DNA of 5,710 nucleotides from Actinomycetota bacterium (GTDB lineage Bacteria > Actinomycetota > Actinomycetes > Mycobacteriales > Mycobacteriaceae): positions 1-5,710 of the forward strand of contig SYAA01000249.1 in NCBI GenBank assembly GCA_005789055.1. Direction: 5' to 3'. The position numbers and the translations under genes are program-made. Of the stretch, positions 1-5,710 are shown piece by piece; the stretch's first letter is position 1; every line of letters starts with the position of its first letter. The notes under the pieces were generated by a model. That model worked only from the letters and a program-made list of their open reading frames with translations. It had not been told where the DNA came from and did no database searches.

Positions 1-948
<948 letters not shown>

Positions 949-958
<10 letters not shown>

Positions 959-1311
959 GTCTCCGGCGGTCGGCGGCGTTGGAGGACTTCGTCGAACATC
1001 GTCAGAAAGTCCGCGGGTTCGGCAGGGGTGAAGGCCGGGGAGGGCCAGACCCCCGGCACGTCAAGGGTGATGAGAACTGACCTCAGTGGTCGGCGCGGGT
1101 CCAGGGGCAGCCAACGCCGCAGATCCGAGGTGCCCCACAGCCGGAAGCGCTGCAACCACATTCCCAGCGGCTGCGTCCGGTACCCGCGGATCGACTGCAG
1201 TGGAATGACTCTCGCCGTTCCGGATGGGAAGTGATAGCGCCGCAACGTCAATGCGTGGCGATCCAGTTGAATCAGTCCATCGTCGTAATACTGACGCGGC
1301 GGCCTGGTCAT
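949..1311 (-). CDS. Small PH-like domain protein coupled to the MBL-Rieske gene
   Basis: A 120-residue protein without a signal peptide or membrane helix, rich in Arg and Trp. Its order of elements (YYDDGLIQLD at 8-17, an LRRYHFPSG turn at 23-31, IPLQSIRGYRT at 36-46, W-x-P-L-D at 67-71, an alternating V-L-I-T-L-D strand, then FTPAEPADFLTMFDEVL at 94-110) looks like a small bacterial pleckstrin-homology-like barrel closed by a C-terminal helix. That fold call is inference. It probably corresponds to Rv3819 of M. tuberculosis (unknown function; correspondence from memory). The ATG (1309-1311) overlaps the TGA of the upstream MBL-Rieske gene as ATGA with no clear Shine-Dalgarno, so translation is probably coupled and the two products may act together. 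The stop (949-951) lies inside the convergent DUF5718 gene. Confidence 0.85.
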
Positions 1312-2855
1312 ACGCGCGAGCTGCGCAGTGGGTGGCCCTTACTGGTCAGGCAGCGGCCCGATGCCAGATCCCACTGCCAGCCATGCAGATTGCACGTCAG
1401 CGTTGCGCCATCGACCACACCGAATTTTGACAGGTCGGCTTTCAGGTGCGGGCAGCGACGCTGAACCTCCCAGCCGTCCAGGGCGATGGTCGAAGTGTCG
1501 TCGTGGGCCTCGGCGAACCAACCGTCGGCGTAGGCGATCCGCTCGTCGGTAAGACACTTGAAGAACGTGTACAGGTACTCGTTATAACCGCCTACCCGCC
1601 AGGCTTTGAATCGGGTGGACAGGAAGATGGTGTTCACCCAGTCCGGCTCGTTGTCCCGAAGCACCGTCCGAACCAACTCCGGTGCAATCTCGAAGCCGTA
1701 GCGAAACTTCTCATCCGCAATCGGCTCACGCACAGTGCGTTTCGGAAAATCCAGCACGACCGTCTCGGATCCCATCTTGAGTTCGACCGGGTAGCCGATG
1801 CCATCGCAAATCTGGTCGCTGGCCAGCATGATCGGTTCGAACCGGACGCGCAAAGGGTCCAGCAATGGCTCTCCGGTGGCCGGTGCCCAGCCCGCTTTCT
1901 CAGCGGCCAGCACTGGGGCCATCCGCTCGGCATAAGCCGCGATGTAGGCGGCCTTACCCGTGGTGAAGATCTCTTCGACCTCGGCCTCGGGGATCGGGTG
2001 GGTCAGTGAAATCAGTTCAGCACCTTCGAAATTCGCCACCGAACCCGGAATCATCAACAATCCGCCGCGATGTCCGTGCAACTGCATCTGGTCCAGGAAC
2101 ACCATCTCGTCGGGGAAGATATTGCCAGGATCGCCGTGGTCGTCGTTGAGGTCACGCAACTCCGGATCCAGGAAGCACGGTGGTCCGGCAGACGGGATCA
2201 CCCAGGTGGCACCTACGTCGGCGATATACTGCCGGCAGCGATCCATTCCGCGCTGGCGCTTCTGGATTGCGAAGGCCTGCTTGGCGCGCTCGGGCATGTC
2301 GTAGACCATCGGGTACCAGATCGCTCCGGAGTACTGCGTCATGTGAACGTCGACGCCGCCGAATTCGGCCAATGGATCCAGTGTCAGCGGCCGGGAGTCA
2401 TTCATGTTGAACATCGTTGTGATGCCGTCGGAGATGATGATTCCGGAGTCGCCGATCGGACCGTCGGCCGGAGCCCGCAATGCGATGATCATGATGTCGA
2501 GGTCACCCCGGGGCCCACTGAGGTGGTGCTTGACGGAATCCTCGGTCTCGACAAACTGGTGAAAGCCCAACGCCTGCAACTCACGCTTGAGATCGGGAAC
2601 CGGATAGTCGGGCAGGAGCACCACGGCGTCTTTGTTGACATGCTCGCTGAGCAGCGCGGGATCGAAGTGATCTTTGTGCAGATGCGAGATATAAAGGTAG
2701 TCGCAGTCACCGAGGGCCGCCCAGTCGAGGCCGCTGTTGTCCGGAAACACGAACCACGAACCGAAATAGGCCGGGTTGAGCCACGGGTCACACAGAATGC
2801 TGCCCGCGTTGGTATCGACTCGAAAACCGGCATGGCCGACGCTGGTGACCTGCAC
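1308..2855 (-). CDS. MBL-fold and Rieske [2Fe-2S] two-domain protein (Rv3818-like)
   Basis: A 515-residue protein, probably a cytosolic metal-dependent oxidoreductase or hydroxylase of unknown substrate. Residues 1 to about 230 form a metallo-beta-lactamase fold: VGHAGF, a DPW loop, and the metal motif SHLHKDHFD (H58, H60, D62, H63). Later come FNMNDSRP (149-156, with D153), a Y-P-M-V-Y segment and SAGPPCF. The C-terminus has a Rieske cluster motif, C468-P-H470 then, 17 residues later, C488-N-L-H491, with GWQWDL after it. The MBL part resembles CMP-N-acetylneuraminate hydroxylase (CMAH), which also pairs MBL and Rieske domains but with Rieske first. The start is GTG at 2853-2855, preceded at 5 nt by GGAGAGGA (2861-2868). 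An upstream GTG (2880-2882) would add nine residues that cover this ribosome site. Length matches my memory of Rv3818 (516 aa). First gene of a two-gene unit. Confidence 0.92.
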   Translation of the reverse strand: MQVTSVGHAGFRVDTNAGSILCDPWLNPAYFGSWFVFPDNSGLDWAALGDCDYLYISHLHKDHFDPALLSEHVNKDAVVLLPDYPVPDLKRELQALGFHQFVETEDSVKHHLSGPRGDLDIMIIALRAPADGPIGDSGIIISDGITTMFNMNDSRPLTLDPLAEFGGVDVHMTQYSGAIWYPMVYDMPERAKQAFAIQKRQRGMDRCRQYIADVGATWVIPSAGPPCFLDPELRDLNDDHGDPGNIFPDEMVFLDQMQLHGHRGGLLMIPGSVANFEGAELISLTHPIPEAEVEEIFTTGKAAYIAAYAERMAPVLAAEKAGWAPATGEPLLDPLRVRFEPIMLASDQICDGIGYPVELKMGSETVVLDFPKRTVREPIADEKFRYGFEIAPELVRTVLRDNEPDWVNTIFLSTRFKAWRVGGYNEYLYTFFKCLTDERIAYADGWFAEAHDDTSTIALDGWEVQRRCPHLKADLSKFGVVDGATLTCNLHGWQWDLASGRCLTSKGHPLRSSRV

Positions 2856-2860
2856 GAATT

Positions 2861-2868
2861 TCCTCTCC
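2861..2868 (-). promoter_or_regulatory. Shine-Dalgarno fixing the MBL-Rieske start
   Basis: Read on the minus strand this is GGAGAGGA, 5 nt before the GTG at 2855-2853. It is the strongest ribosome-binding site in the divergent region and decides for the 515-residue start over the GTG at 2882, which would translate through it. Confidence 0.7.
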
Positions 2869-2890
2869 GCTGGTAGAAGCACCTATTGAG

Positions 2891-2896
2891 AGTTTA
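2891..2896 (-). promoter_or_regulatory. Candidate -10 of the MBL-Rieske operon
   Basis: On the minus strand 2896-2891 reads TAAACT, which fits the mycobacterial SigA -10 pattern TAnnnT. Six bases further on is an A at 2884, a plausible transcription start. That would give a 5' leader of about 29 nt containing the GGAGAGGA ribosome site. No good -35 hexamer is visible at 17-18 nt, which is common in mycobacteria. The call rests on pattern only. Confidence 0.4.
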
Positions 2897-2912
2897 GCGG
2901 CCGGTGTCGCAC

Positions 2913-2918
2913 TAGGCT
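2913..2918 (+). promoter_or_regulatory. Candidate -10 of the acyltransferase operon (leaderless mRNA)
   Basis: TAGGCT fits TAnnnT and lies 7 nt before the GTG at 2926, so transcription would begin at or one base before the start codon. There is no convincing Shine-Dalgarno ahead of this GTG, which agrees with a leaderless transcript, common in mycobacteria. TTGAGA at 2886-2891 looks like a -35 but the spacing (21 nt) is too long for confidence. Confidence 0.4.
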
Positions 2919-2925
2919 GACGAGC

Positions 2926-3696
2926 GTGGAACCGGCGTACGGAACTGTCATCGCGGCTGTCCGTCTGCTGTGGCGGATCCAGGGCTTGAGTTTCACCATC
3001 ACCGGAATGGAGAACCTGCCCGCGGTAGGCGGCGCGGTGGTGGCGATCAACCACACCGGTTACCTCGACTTCACGTTCGCGGGCTTACCCTCCTACCGTC
3101 TCGCGCCGCCTCGGTTGGTGCGGTTCATGGCCAAACAAGAGGTCTTCGATCACTCGGTCACCGGCCCGATCATGCGCAGTCTGCGGCACATCCCGGTCGA
3201 CCGTTCCAGTGGTGCGGCGTCATTCGATGCCGCGGTGAGGGCGCTGGAGGCCGGTGAATTGGTGGGGGTGTACCCGGAGGCGACAATCAGTCGCAGTTTC
3301 GAACTCAAGGAGTTCAAGTCGGGTGCCGCACGCATGGCCATCGCCGCCGATGTACCGATCATCCCGCACATCGTCTGGGGTGCCCAACGCATCTGGACCA
3401 AGGATCACCCGCGGAATATGTGGCGGCCCAAGGTCCCGATCTCCATCGCCGTCGGAGAACCCATCTCGCCCAGCCTGCCGGCCACCGAACTCACCGCGCT
3501 GTTGCGATCGCGGATGCAGCACCTACTCAAAGCTGTTCAGGACGCCTACGGTCCGCATCCGCCCGGCGCGTTCTGGGTGCCGCACTCCCTCGGTGGCGGC
3601 GCGCCCACGCCCGCCGAAGCCGCCGATCTCGAAACCGCCGAATTGGCCGAACGGGCCGCCCGCCGCCAGCAGCACGGCAGCGGCACGGCAGACTAG
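2926..3696 (+). CDS. PlsC-type (lysophospholipid-type) acyltransferase, first paralogue
   Basis: A 256-residue member of the glycerol-phosphate acyltransferase (GPAT/PlsC) superfamily, which transfers acyl groups from acyl-CoA or acyl-ACP to an alcohol acceptor, usually at the membrane face. Visible motifs: block I NHTGYLD (H43, D48; catalytic HX4D), block II GPIMRSLRHIPVDR (80-93), block III YPEATISRS (116-124, in place of the usual E-G-T-R-S) and block IV VPIIPHIVWG (143-152). A hydrophobic N-terminus (about 7-17) may associate with membrane, but no clear transmembrane helix is seen. The C-terminal F-W-V-P-x-x-L-G-G-G-A-P-T-P-A-E-A block (216-232) is shared with the next gene. It begins with GTG just after a candidate -10, so the mRNA may be leaderless. 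Only 6 bases separate it from the next gene. M. tuberculosis has three such genes (Rv3814c-Rv3816c, from memory); here there are two. The acceptor is unknown. Confidence 0.92.
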   Translation: MEPAYGTVIAAVRLLWRIQGLSFTITGMENLPAVGGAVVAINHTGYLDFTFAGLPSYRLAPPRLVRFMAKQEVFDHSVTGPIMRSLRHIPVDRSSGAASFDAAVRALEAGELVGVYPEATISRSFELKEFKSGAARMAIAADVPIIPHIVWGAQRIWTKDHPRNMWRPKVPISIAVGEPISPSLPATELTALLRSRMQHLLKAVQDAYGPHPPGAFWVPHSLGGGAPTPAEAADLETAELAERAARRQQHGSGTAD

Positions 3697-3702
3697 GCAT
3701 CG

Positions 3703-4449
3703 ATGGAACTGGTATATCGCGCCTTGGAATTCGGTTCTTTTGTTGCGGCCAAGGTCGCGGGCATCACGATCACCTACGAGGGTTTGGAGAACCTGCCCGC
3801 CTACGGCGGAGCGGTGGTGGCGGCCAACCACACCAGCTACGTCGATTTCCTGCCGGTGGGCTTGGCCGGCCGCAAACGGGGGCGCTGGATCAGGCTGATG
3901 CCCAAGGCCGAGATGCAGAAGGTCGCCATTGTCAACTTTGTGATCAGACATACCGGCGCCATACCGGTGGACCGCCAGGCCGGTGCGGCCGCCTACGCCG
4001 AGGCGGTGCGCGCACTTCGGTCCGGCGAACTGGTAGGGGTCTATCCGGAGGCCACCATCAGCCGAAGTTTCGAACTCAAGGAATTCAAGAGCGGCACGGC
4101 CCGGATGGCACTGGAGGCCCAGGTGCCGATCGTCCCGATGATCATCTGGGGATCGCAGCGCATTTGGACCAAGGGTCATCCGAAGAATCTGGGCCGCAAT
4201 AAGATTCCGATCGTCGTGCGGATCGGTAGACCGTTGACACCGTCCGGGACTCCCATCGAACTGGATGCGGCGCTGCGTGCGGCGATGACCGCGCTGTTGC
4301 ACGAGGTCCAAGAGCTCTATCCGCACCCGGCAGACGCCTATTGGGTTCCGCGGCGGCTGGGCGGCGGCGCGCCGACGCCGGCCGAGGCCACTCTTATCGA
4401 TGAAGCTGAATCGCTGCAGCGGGCGCGCCGTGCCGCGCAGGAATCCTGA
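3703..4449 (+). CDS. PlsC-type acyltransferase, second paralogue
   Basis: A 248-residue paralogue of the preceding gene, similar along nearly its whole length. Block I is NHTSYVD (H43, D48), block II IRHTGAIPVDR (81-91), block III YPEATISRS (114-122), followed by FELKEFKSG as in its neighbour, and block IV VPIVPMIIWG (141-150). The C-terminal Y-W-V-P-R-R-L-G-G-G-A-P-T-P-A-E-A block (213-229) is also shared. The pair most likely arose by tandem duplication and may act on related acyl acceptors; neither substrate nor position specificity can be read here. The start is ATG at 3703, 6 nt after the first paralogue's stop, with only a weak AGG ahead, so reinitiation is likely. The last 11 residues (LQRARRAAQES) are encoded by the first copy of a 35-bp tandem repeat, and the stop is part of a TGATG overlap with a repeat-encoded mini-ORF. 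Confidence 0.92.
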   Translation: MELVYRALEFGSFVAAKVAGITITYEGLENLPAYGGAVVAANHTSYVDFLPVGLAGRKRGRWIRLMPKAEMQKVAIVNFVIRHTGAIPVDRQAGAAAYAEAVRALRSGELVGVYPEATISRSFELKEFKSGTARMALEAQVPIVPMIIWGSQRIWTKGHPKNLGRNKIPIVVRIGRPLTPSGTPIELDAALRAAMTALLHEVQELYPHPADAYWVPRRLGGGAPTPAEATLIDEAESLQRARRAAQES

Positions 4450-4512
4450 TGCAGCGGGCGCGCCGTGCCGCGCAGGAATCCTGATGCAGCGGGCGCGCCG
4501 TGCCGCGCAGGA
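4415..4512 (+). repeat. 35-bp tandem repeat, 2.8 copies, MIRU-like
   Basis: Copy 1 (4415-4449) and copy 2 (4450-4484) are identical over 35 bp. Copy 3 is identical for 28 bases (4485-4512) and then diverges into the HAD start region. Each unit begins TGCAGCGGGC, contains the 8-bp palindrome GGCGCGCC, and ends CAGGAATCCTGA. Each thus brings an AGGA ribosome-site-like sequence, a stop codon, and (with the next unit) a TGATG stop-start overlap. The array spans the end of one gene and the start of the next in a probable operon, reads in the direction of transcription and encodes short ORFs. These are properties described for mycobacterial interspersed repetitive units, although the sequence does not look like a classical MIRU to me. 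Copy number may vary between strains. Confidence 0.93.
4449..4484 (+). CDS. Repeat-encoded mini-ORF 1 (11 residues)
   Basis: The ATG overlaps the acyltransferase TGA by one base (TGATG, 4447-4451), and AGGA at 4439-4442 sits 6 nt before it. The product would be MQRARRAAQES, ending in TGA at 4482-4484. Except for its first residue it copies the C-terminal tail of the upstream acyltransferase, because both are encoded by the same repeat unit. I infer that its likely role is to carry terminating ribosomes forward to the next start rather than to make a functional peptide. Translation is unproven. Confidence 0.45.
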   Translation: MQRARRAAQES

Positions 4513-4519
4513 GACCTAG
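4484..4519 (+). CDS. Repeat-encoded mini-ORF 2 (11 residues)
   Basis: A second ORF of the same size begins in the TGATG at 4482-4486, with AGGA at 4474-4477 placed 6 nt before the ATG. It encodes MQRARRAAQET and stops with TAG at 4517-4519. The last G of that stop is the first base of the GTG start of the HAD gene. It completes an unbroken stop-start chain from acyltransferase to hydrolase. Whether the peptide is made or stable cannot be told from sequence. Confidence 0.45.
   Translation: MQRARRAAQET
4509..4513 (+). promoter_or_regulatory. Shine-Dalgarno fixing the HAD start
   Basis: AGGAG ends 5 nt before the GTG at 4519. It is the repeat's AGGA improved by one base where copy 3 diverges, so the HAD gene has a stronger ribosome site than the mini-ORFs before it. 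Confidence 0.65.
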
Positions 4520-5331
4520 TGCTGCCGGCGCTGATCGCGACCGACGTCGACGGGACTCTGCTCAACGGGTCGGACCGCATCACTGCGCGCACGCGGGAGG
4601 CGATTGTGGCCGCCATGGCGGCCGGAACACAGTTCGTCCTCGCCACTGGTCGACCGCCCCGATGGATCGCGCCGGTCGTTGATGAACTCGGGTTCGCGCC
4701 ATTGGCGGTGTGCGCCAACGGAGCGGTCATCTACGACGCGGCCACCGATCGGGTGATCTCGGCGCGGACCCTGTCGGTGGAGGTGCTTGCGGAACTCGCC
4801 GAGATCGCCGACCGGGCAGTGCCCGGTTGCGGTCTGGCCGCCGAACGGGTGGGCCGCAGCGCGCACGACTCGGCCACCCCGCAGTTCGTCAGTGCGCCTG
4901 GCTACGAACACGCTTGGCTCAATCCGGACAACACCGAGGTGTCCTTCGCCGACGTGCTTAGTGCCCCAGCGGTCAAGCTGCTGGTGCGCAAACCCGGGAT
5001 GCCGAGTTCGGAGTTGTCCGCCGCATTGGCTAAACACATTGGCTTCCTTGGTGACATCACCTACTCGACCAATGACGGTCTAGTGGAGATCAGCCCGGTC
5101 GGTATCAGCAAGGCGATCGGGCTGCAGGAGATCGCCCGGCCGCTGGAGATCGGCGCGCAGGACACGGTCGCCTTCGGGGACATGCCCAACGACGTCCCGA
5201 TGCTCGTGTGGGCGGGCCACGGCGTGGCGATGGGTAATGCTCACCCGGAGGCGGTCGAAGCGGCCAACGAGGTCACCGCGTCCAATGACGACGACGGGCT
5301 GGCCCGGGTGCTCGAGCGCTGGTTGCTCTAG
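4519..5331 (+). CDS. Cof-type HAD hydrolase (IIB subfamily)
   Basis: A 270-residue haloacid dehalogenase-superfamily phosphatase of the Cof/YbiV type, acting on a small phosphorylated molecule that cannot be named from sequence. Motif I is DVDGTLLN with nucleophile D9 and acid/base D11; motif II is LATGRP (T43); motif III is K198 in GISKAIGL; motif IV is FGDMPND (D221, D225). The C2-type cap lies between motifs II and III, as expected for IIB. The length fits the family and my memory of Rv3813c (about 273 aa). The start is GTG at 4519, with AGGAG at 4509-4513 ending 5 nt before it and motif I at residue 9. The frame stays open to a GTG at 4465, but that would add 18 residues read from the tandem repeat. 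Its start overlaps the stop of a repeat mini-ORF, so translation is probably coupled to the acyltransferases. Confidence 0.93.
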   Translation: MLPALIATDVDGTLLNGSDRITARTREAIVAAMAAGTQFVLATGRPPRWIAPVVDELGFAPLAVCANGAVIYDAATDRVISARTLSVEVLAELAEIADRAVPGCGLAAERVGRSAHDSATPQFVSAPGYEHAWLNPDNTEVSFADVLSAPAVKLLVRKPGMPSSELSAALAKHIGFLGDITYSTNDGLVEISPVGISKAIGLQEIARPLEIGAQDTVAFGDMPNDVPMLVWAGHGVAMGNAHPEAVEAANEVTASNDDDGLARVLERWLL

Positions 5332-5346
5332 CCGAGCCCGGGTGAA

Positions 5347-5375
5347 TCGACAGAACTGGGCCGCACTTCTACGGT
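5347..5375 (+). promoter_or_regulatory. Candidate SigA-type promoter of the PE-like gene
   Basis: TCGACA (5347-5352) matches five of six bases of the -35 consensus TTGACA. It is separated by exactly 17 nt from TACGGT (5370-5375), which fits TAnnnT. Transcription would start near 5382, giving a leader of about 41 nt that contains the GGGAGG ribosome site. It lies in the 91-base gap after the HAD gene, where I saw no convincing terminator; the only hairpin noted is a 5-bp CGCGG/CCGCG stem at 5387-5403 without a T-run. Pattern evidence only. Confidence 0.42.
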
Positions 5376-5422
5376 GAGGTCGATGCCGCGGCAACCGGCC
5401 GCGTCCAACGGGAGGTCGACCC

Positions 5423-5710
5423 ATGGTTCTCAACGTCAGCGCTGCTTCGGTAGGTGTATCGGCGGCAGCCGAGTCCGGTGTGAGCGCACAGATGAGTGCG
5501 GCGACAGCAGTGGCAGCGCAGGCGTTGGTCGCCGTCATGCCGATGGGTGCCGATCTCGACTCTGTGCATTTCGCGGCGGCTCTCAACGCGGTCGGCGCCT
5601 CCTACATCGGCATCGCCATCGAGCATTTGGCCGACCGAGGCCTCTTCGCTGAGGCGCAGAGCCTCGCGGCCGCGACCTACACCGCGACCGAAGCAATCAG
5701 CAACACTGCG
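5423..5710 (+). CDS. PE-family-like protein, N-terminal domain (partial)
   Basis: An open frame of 96 codons from ATG 5423 to the window edge, preceded by GGGAGG (5410-5415) at 7 nt. The product is Ala-rich and helical, with the layout of the roughly 100-residue PE domain: two long helices around a G-A-D-L-D-S turn (42-47), then an AQSLAAATYTATEAI stretch. It contains Y86-T-A-T-E90, matching the YxxxD/E export signal of type VII (ESX) substrates that follows the second PE helix. PE proteins normally pair with a PPE partner and are exported to the cell envelope. The defining Pro-Glu near residues 8-9 is absent (Ala-Ser here), so this is a divergent member. What follows the domain (PGRS repeats, a lipase, or nothing) lies outside the window. 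In M. tuberculosis the gene next to the HAD homologue is PE_PGRS62 (from memory), in convergent rather than same-strand orientation. Confidence 0.82.
   Translation, partial: MVLNVSAASVGVSAAAESGVSAQMSAATAVAAQALVAVMPMGADLDSVHFAAALNAVGASYIGIAIEHLADRGLFAEAQSLAAATYTATEAISNTA

Noticed and set aside
2070..2876. 268-codon plus-strand ORF antisense to the MBL-Rieske gene
   Set aside because: It is a GC-driven shadow of a gene with clear catalytic motifs. Its translation shows no recognisable family and it has no ribosome site.
2856..2882. Longer N-terminus of the MBL-Rieske protein from GTG 2882 (524 residues)
   Set aside because: The added codons contain the GGAGAGGA ribosome site for GTG 2855, and the homologue I remember begins at the V-Q-V-T-S-V-G position. 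A near-leaderless start at 2882 is not fully excluded, since the candidate transcription start is at 2884.
3523..4326. 267-codon minus-strand ORF across the two acyltransferases
   Set aside because: It lies opposite two genes with conserved acyltransferase blocks and spans their junction. The translation is His/Arg-rich with no domain, as expected of a shadow frame.
4415..4512. CRISPR-like direct repeats
   Set aside because: The copies are directly adjacent with no spacers and overlap coding sequence, so this is a tandem minisatellite.
5387..5403. Rho-independent terminator after the HAD gene
   Set aside because: There is only a 5-bp GC stem with a 7-nt loop and no T-run, and it lies downstream of the candidate PE promoter. 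It is more likely chance in GC-rich DNA.
5374..5652. Alternative plus-strand frame over the PE-like start
   Set aside because: It is Arg- and Cys-rich with no family resemblance, while the frame from 5423 has GGGAGG and a PE-domain pattern.

Overview
The window is a gene-dense stretch of a high-GC actinobacterial chromosome, almost certainly a Mycobacterium. Supporting this are a serS C-terminus of mycobacterial type, a PE-family N-terminus (a mycobacterial type VII secretion family), and a gene set matching what I remember as Rv3813c-Rv3819 of M. tuberculosis. The species cannot be fixed from this window. Family names come from motif reading and memory; no search was run.

Layout. (1) 1-958, plus strand: the end of serS, then a DUF5718-type protein starting inside the serS stop codon (ATGA). 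(2) 949-2855, minus strand: a two-gene unit. The first gene is a 515-residue protein with an N-terminal metallo-beta-lactamase (MBL) fold and a C-terminal Rieske [2Fe-2S] motif. It is coupled by a 4-base ATGA overlap to a 120-residue PH-like protein, whose 3' end overlaps the DUF5718 gene by 10 bases. (3) 2856-2925: a 70-base divergent promoter region with a candidate -10 on each strand. (4) 2926-5331, plus strand: a probable operon of two paralogous PlsC-type acyltransferases and a Cof-type HAD hydrolase. (5) 5423-5710, plus strand: the start of a PE-like gene running off the edge, with its own candidate promoter.

The most unusual structure is at 4415-4512. A 35-bp unit occurs 2.8 times in tandem at the junction between the second acyltransferase and the HAD gene. 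Each unit carries a Shine-Dalgarno-like AGGA and a stop codon overlapping the next start. Because 35 is not a multiple of three, the repeats make two tiny ORFs (MQRARRAAQES and MQRARRAAQET) that link the acyltransferase stop to the HAD GTG start by successive one-base overlaps (TGATG, TGATG, TAGTG). This resembles in logic, though not in sequence, the MIRU minisatellites known from mycobacterial operons, and it may vary between strains.

Working together: the acyltransferases and HAD phosphatase look co-transcribed and translationally coupled, which suggests a lipid or phospholipid acylation and dephosphorylation role with unknown substrates. The MBL-Rieske protein and its PH-like partner form a second coupled unit, probably an oxidoreductase or hydroxylase of unknown substrate. 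Its MBL part resembles that of CMP-Neu5Ac hydroxylase, with the domain order reversed. No RNA genes, insertion sequences or CRISPR arrays were seen.
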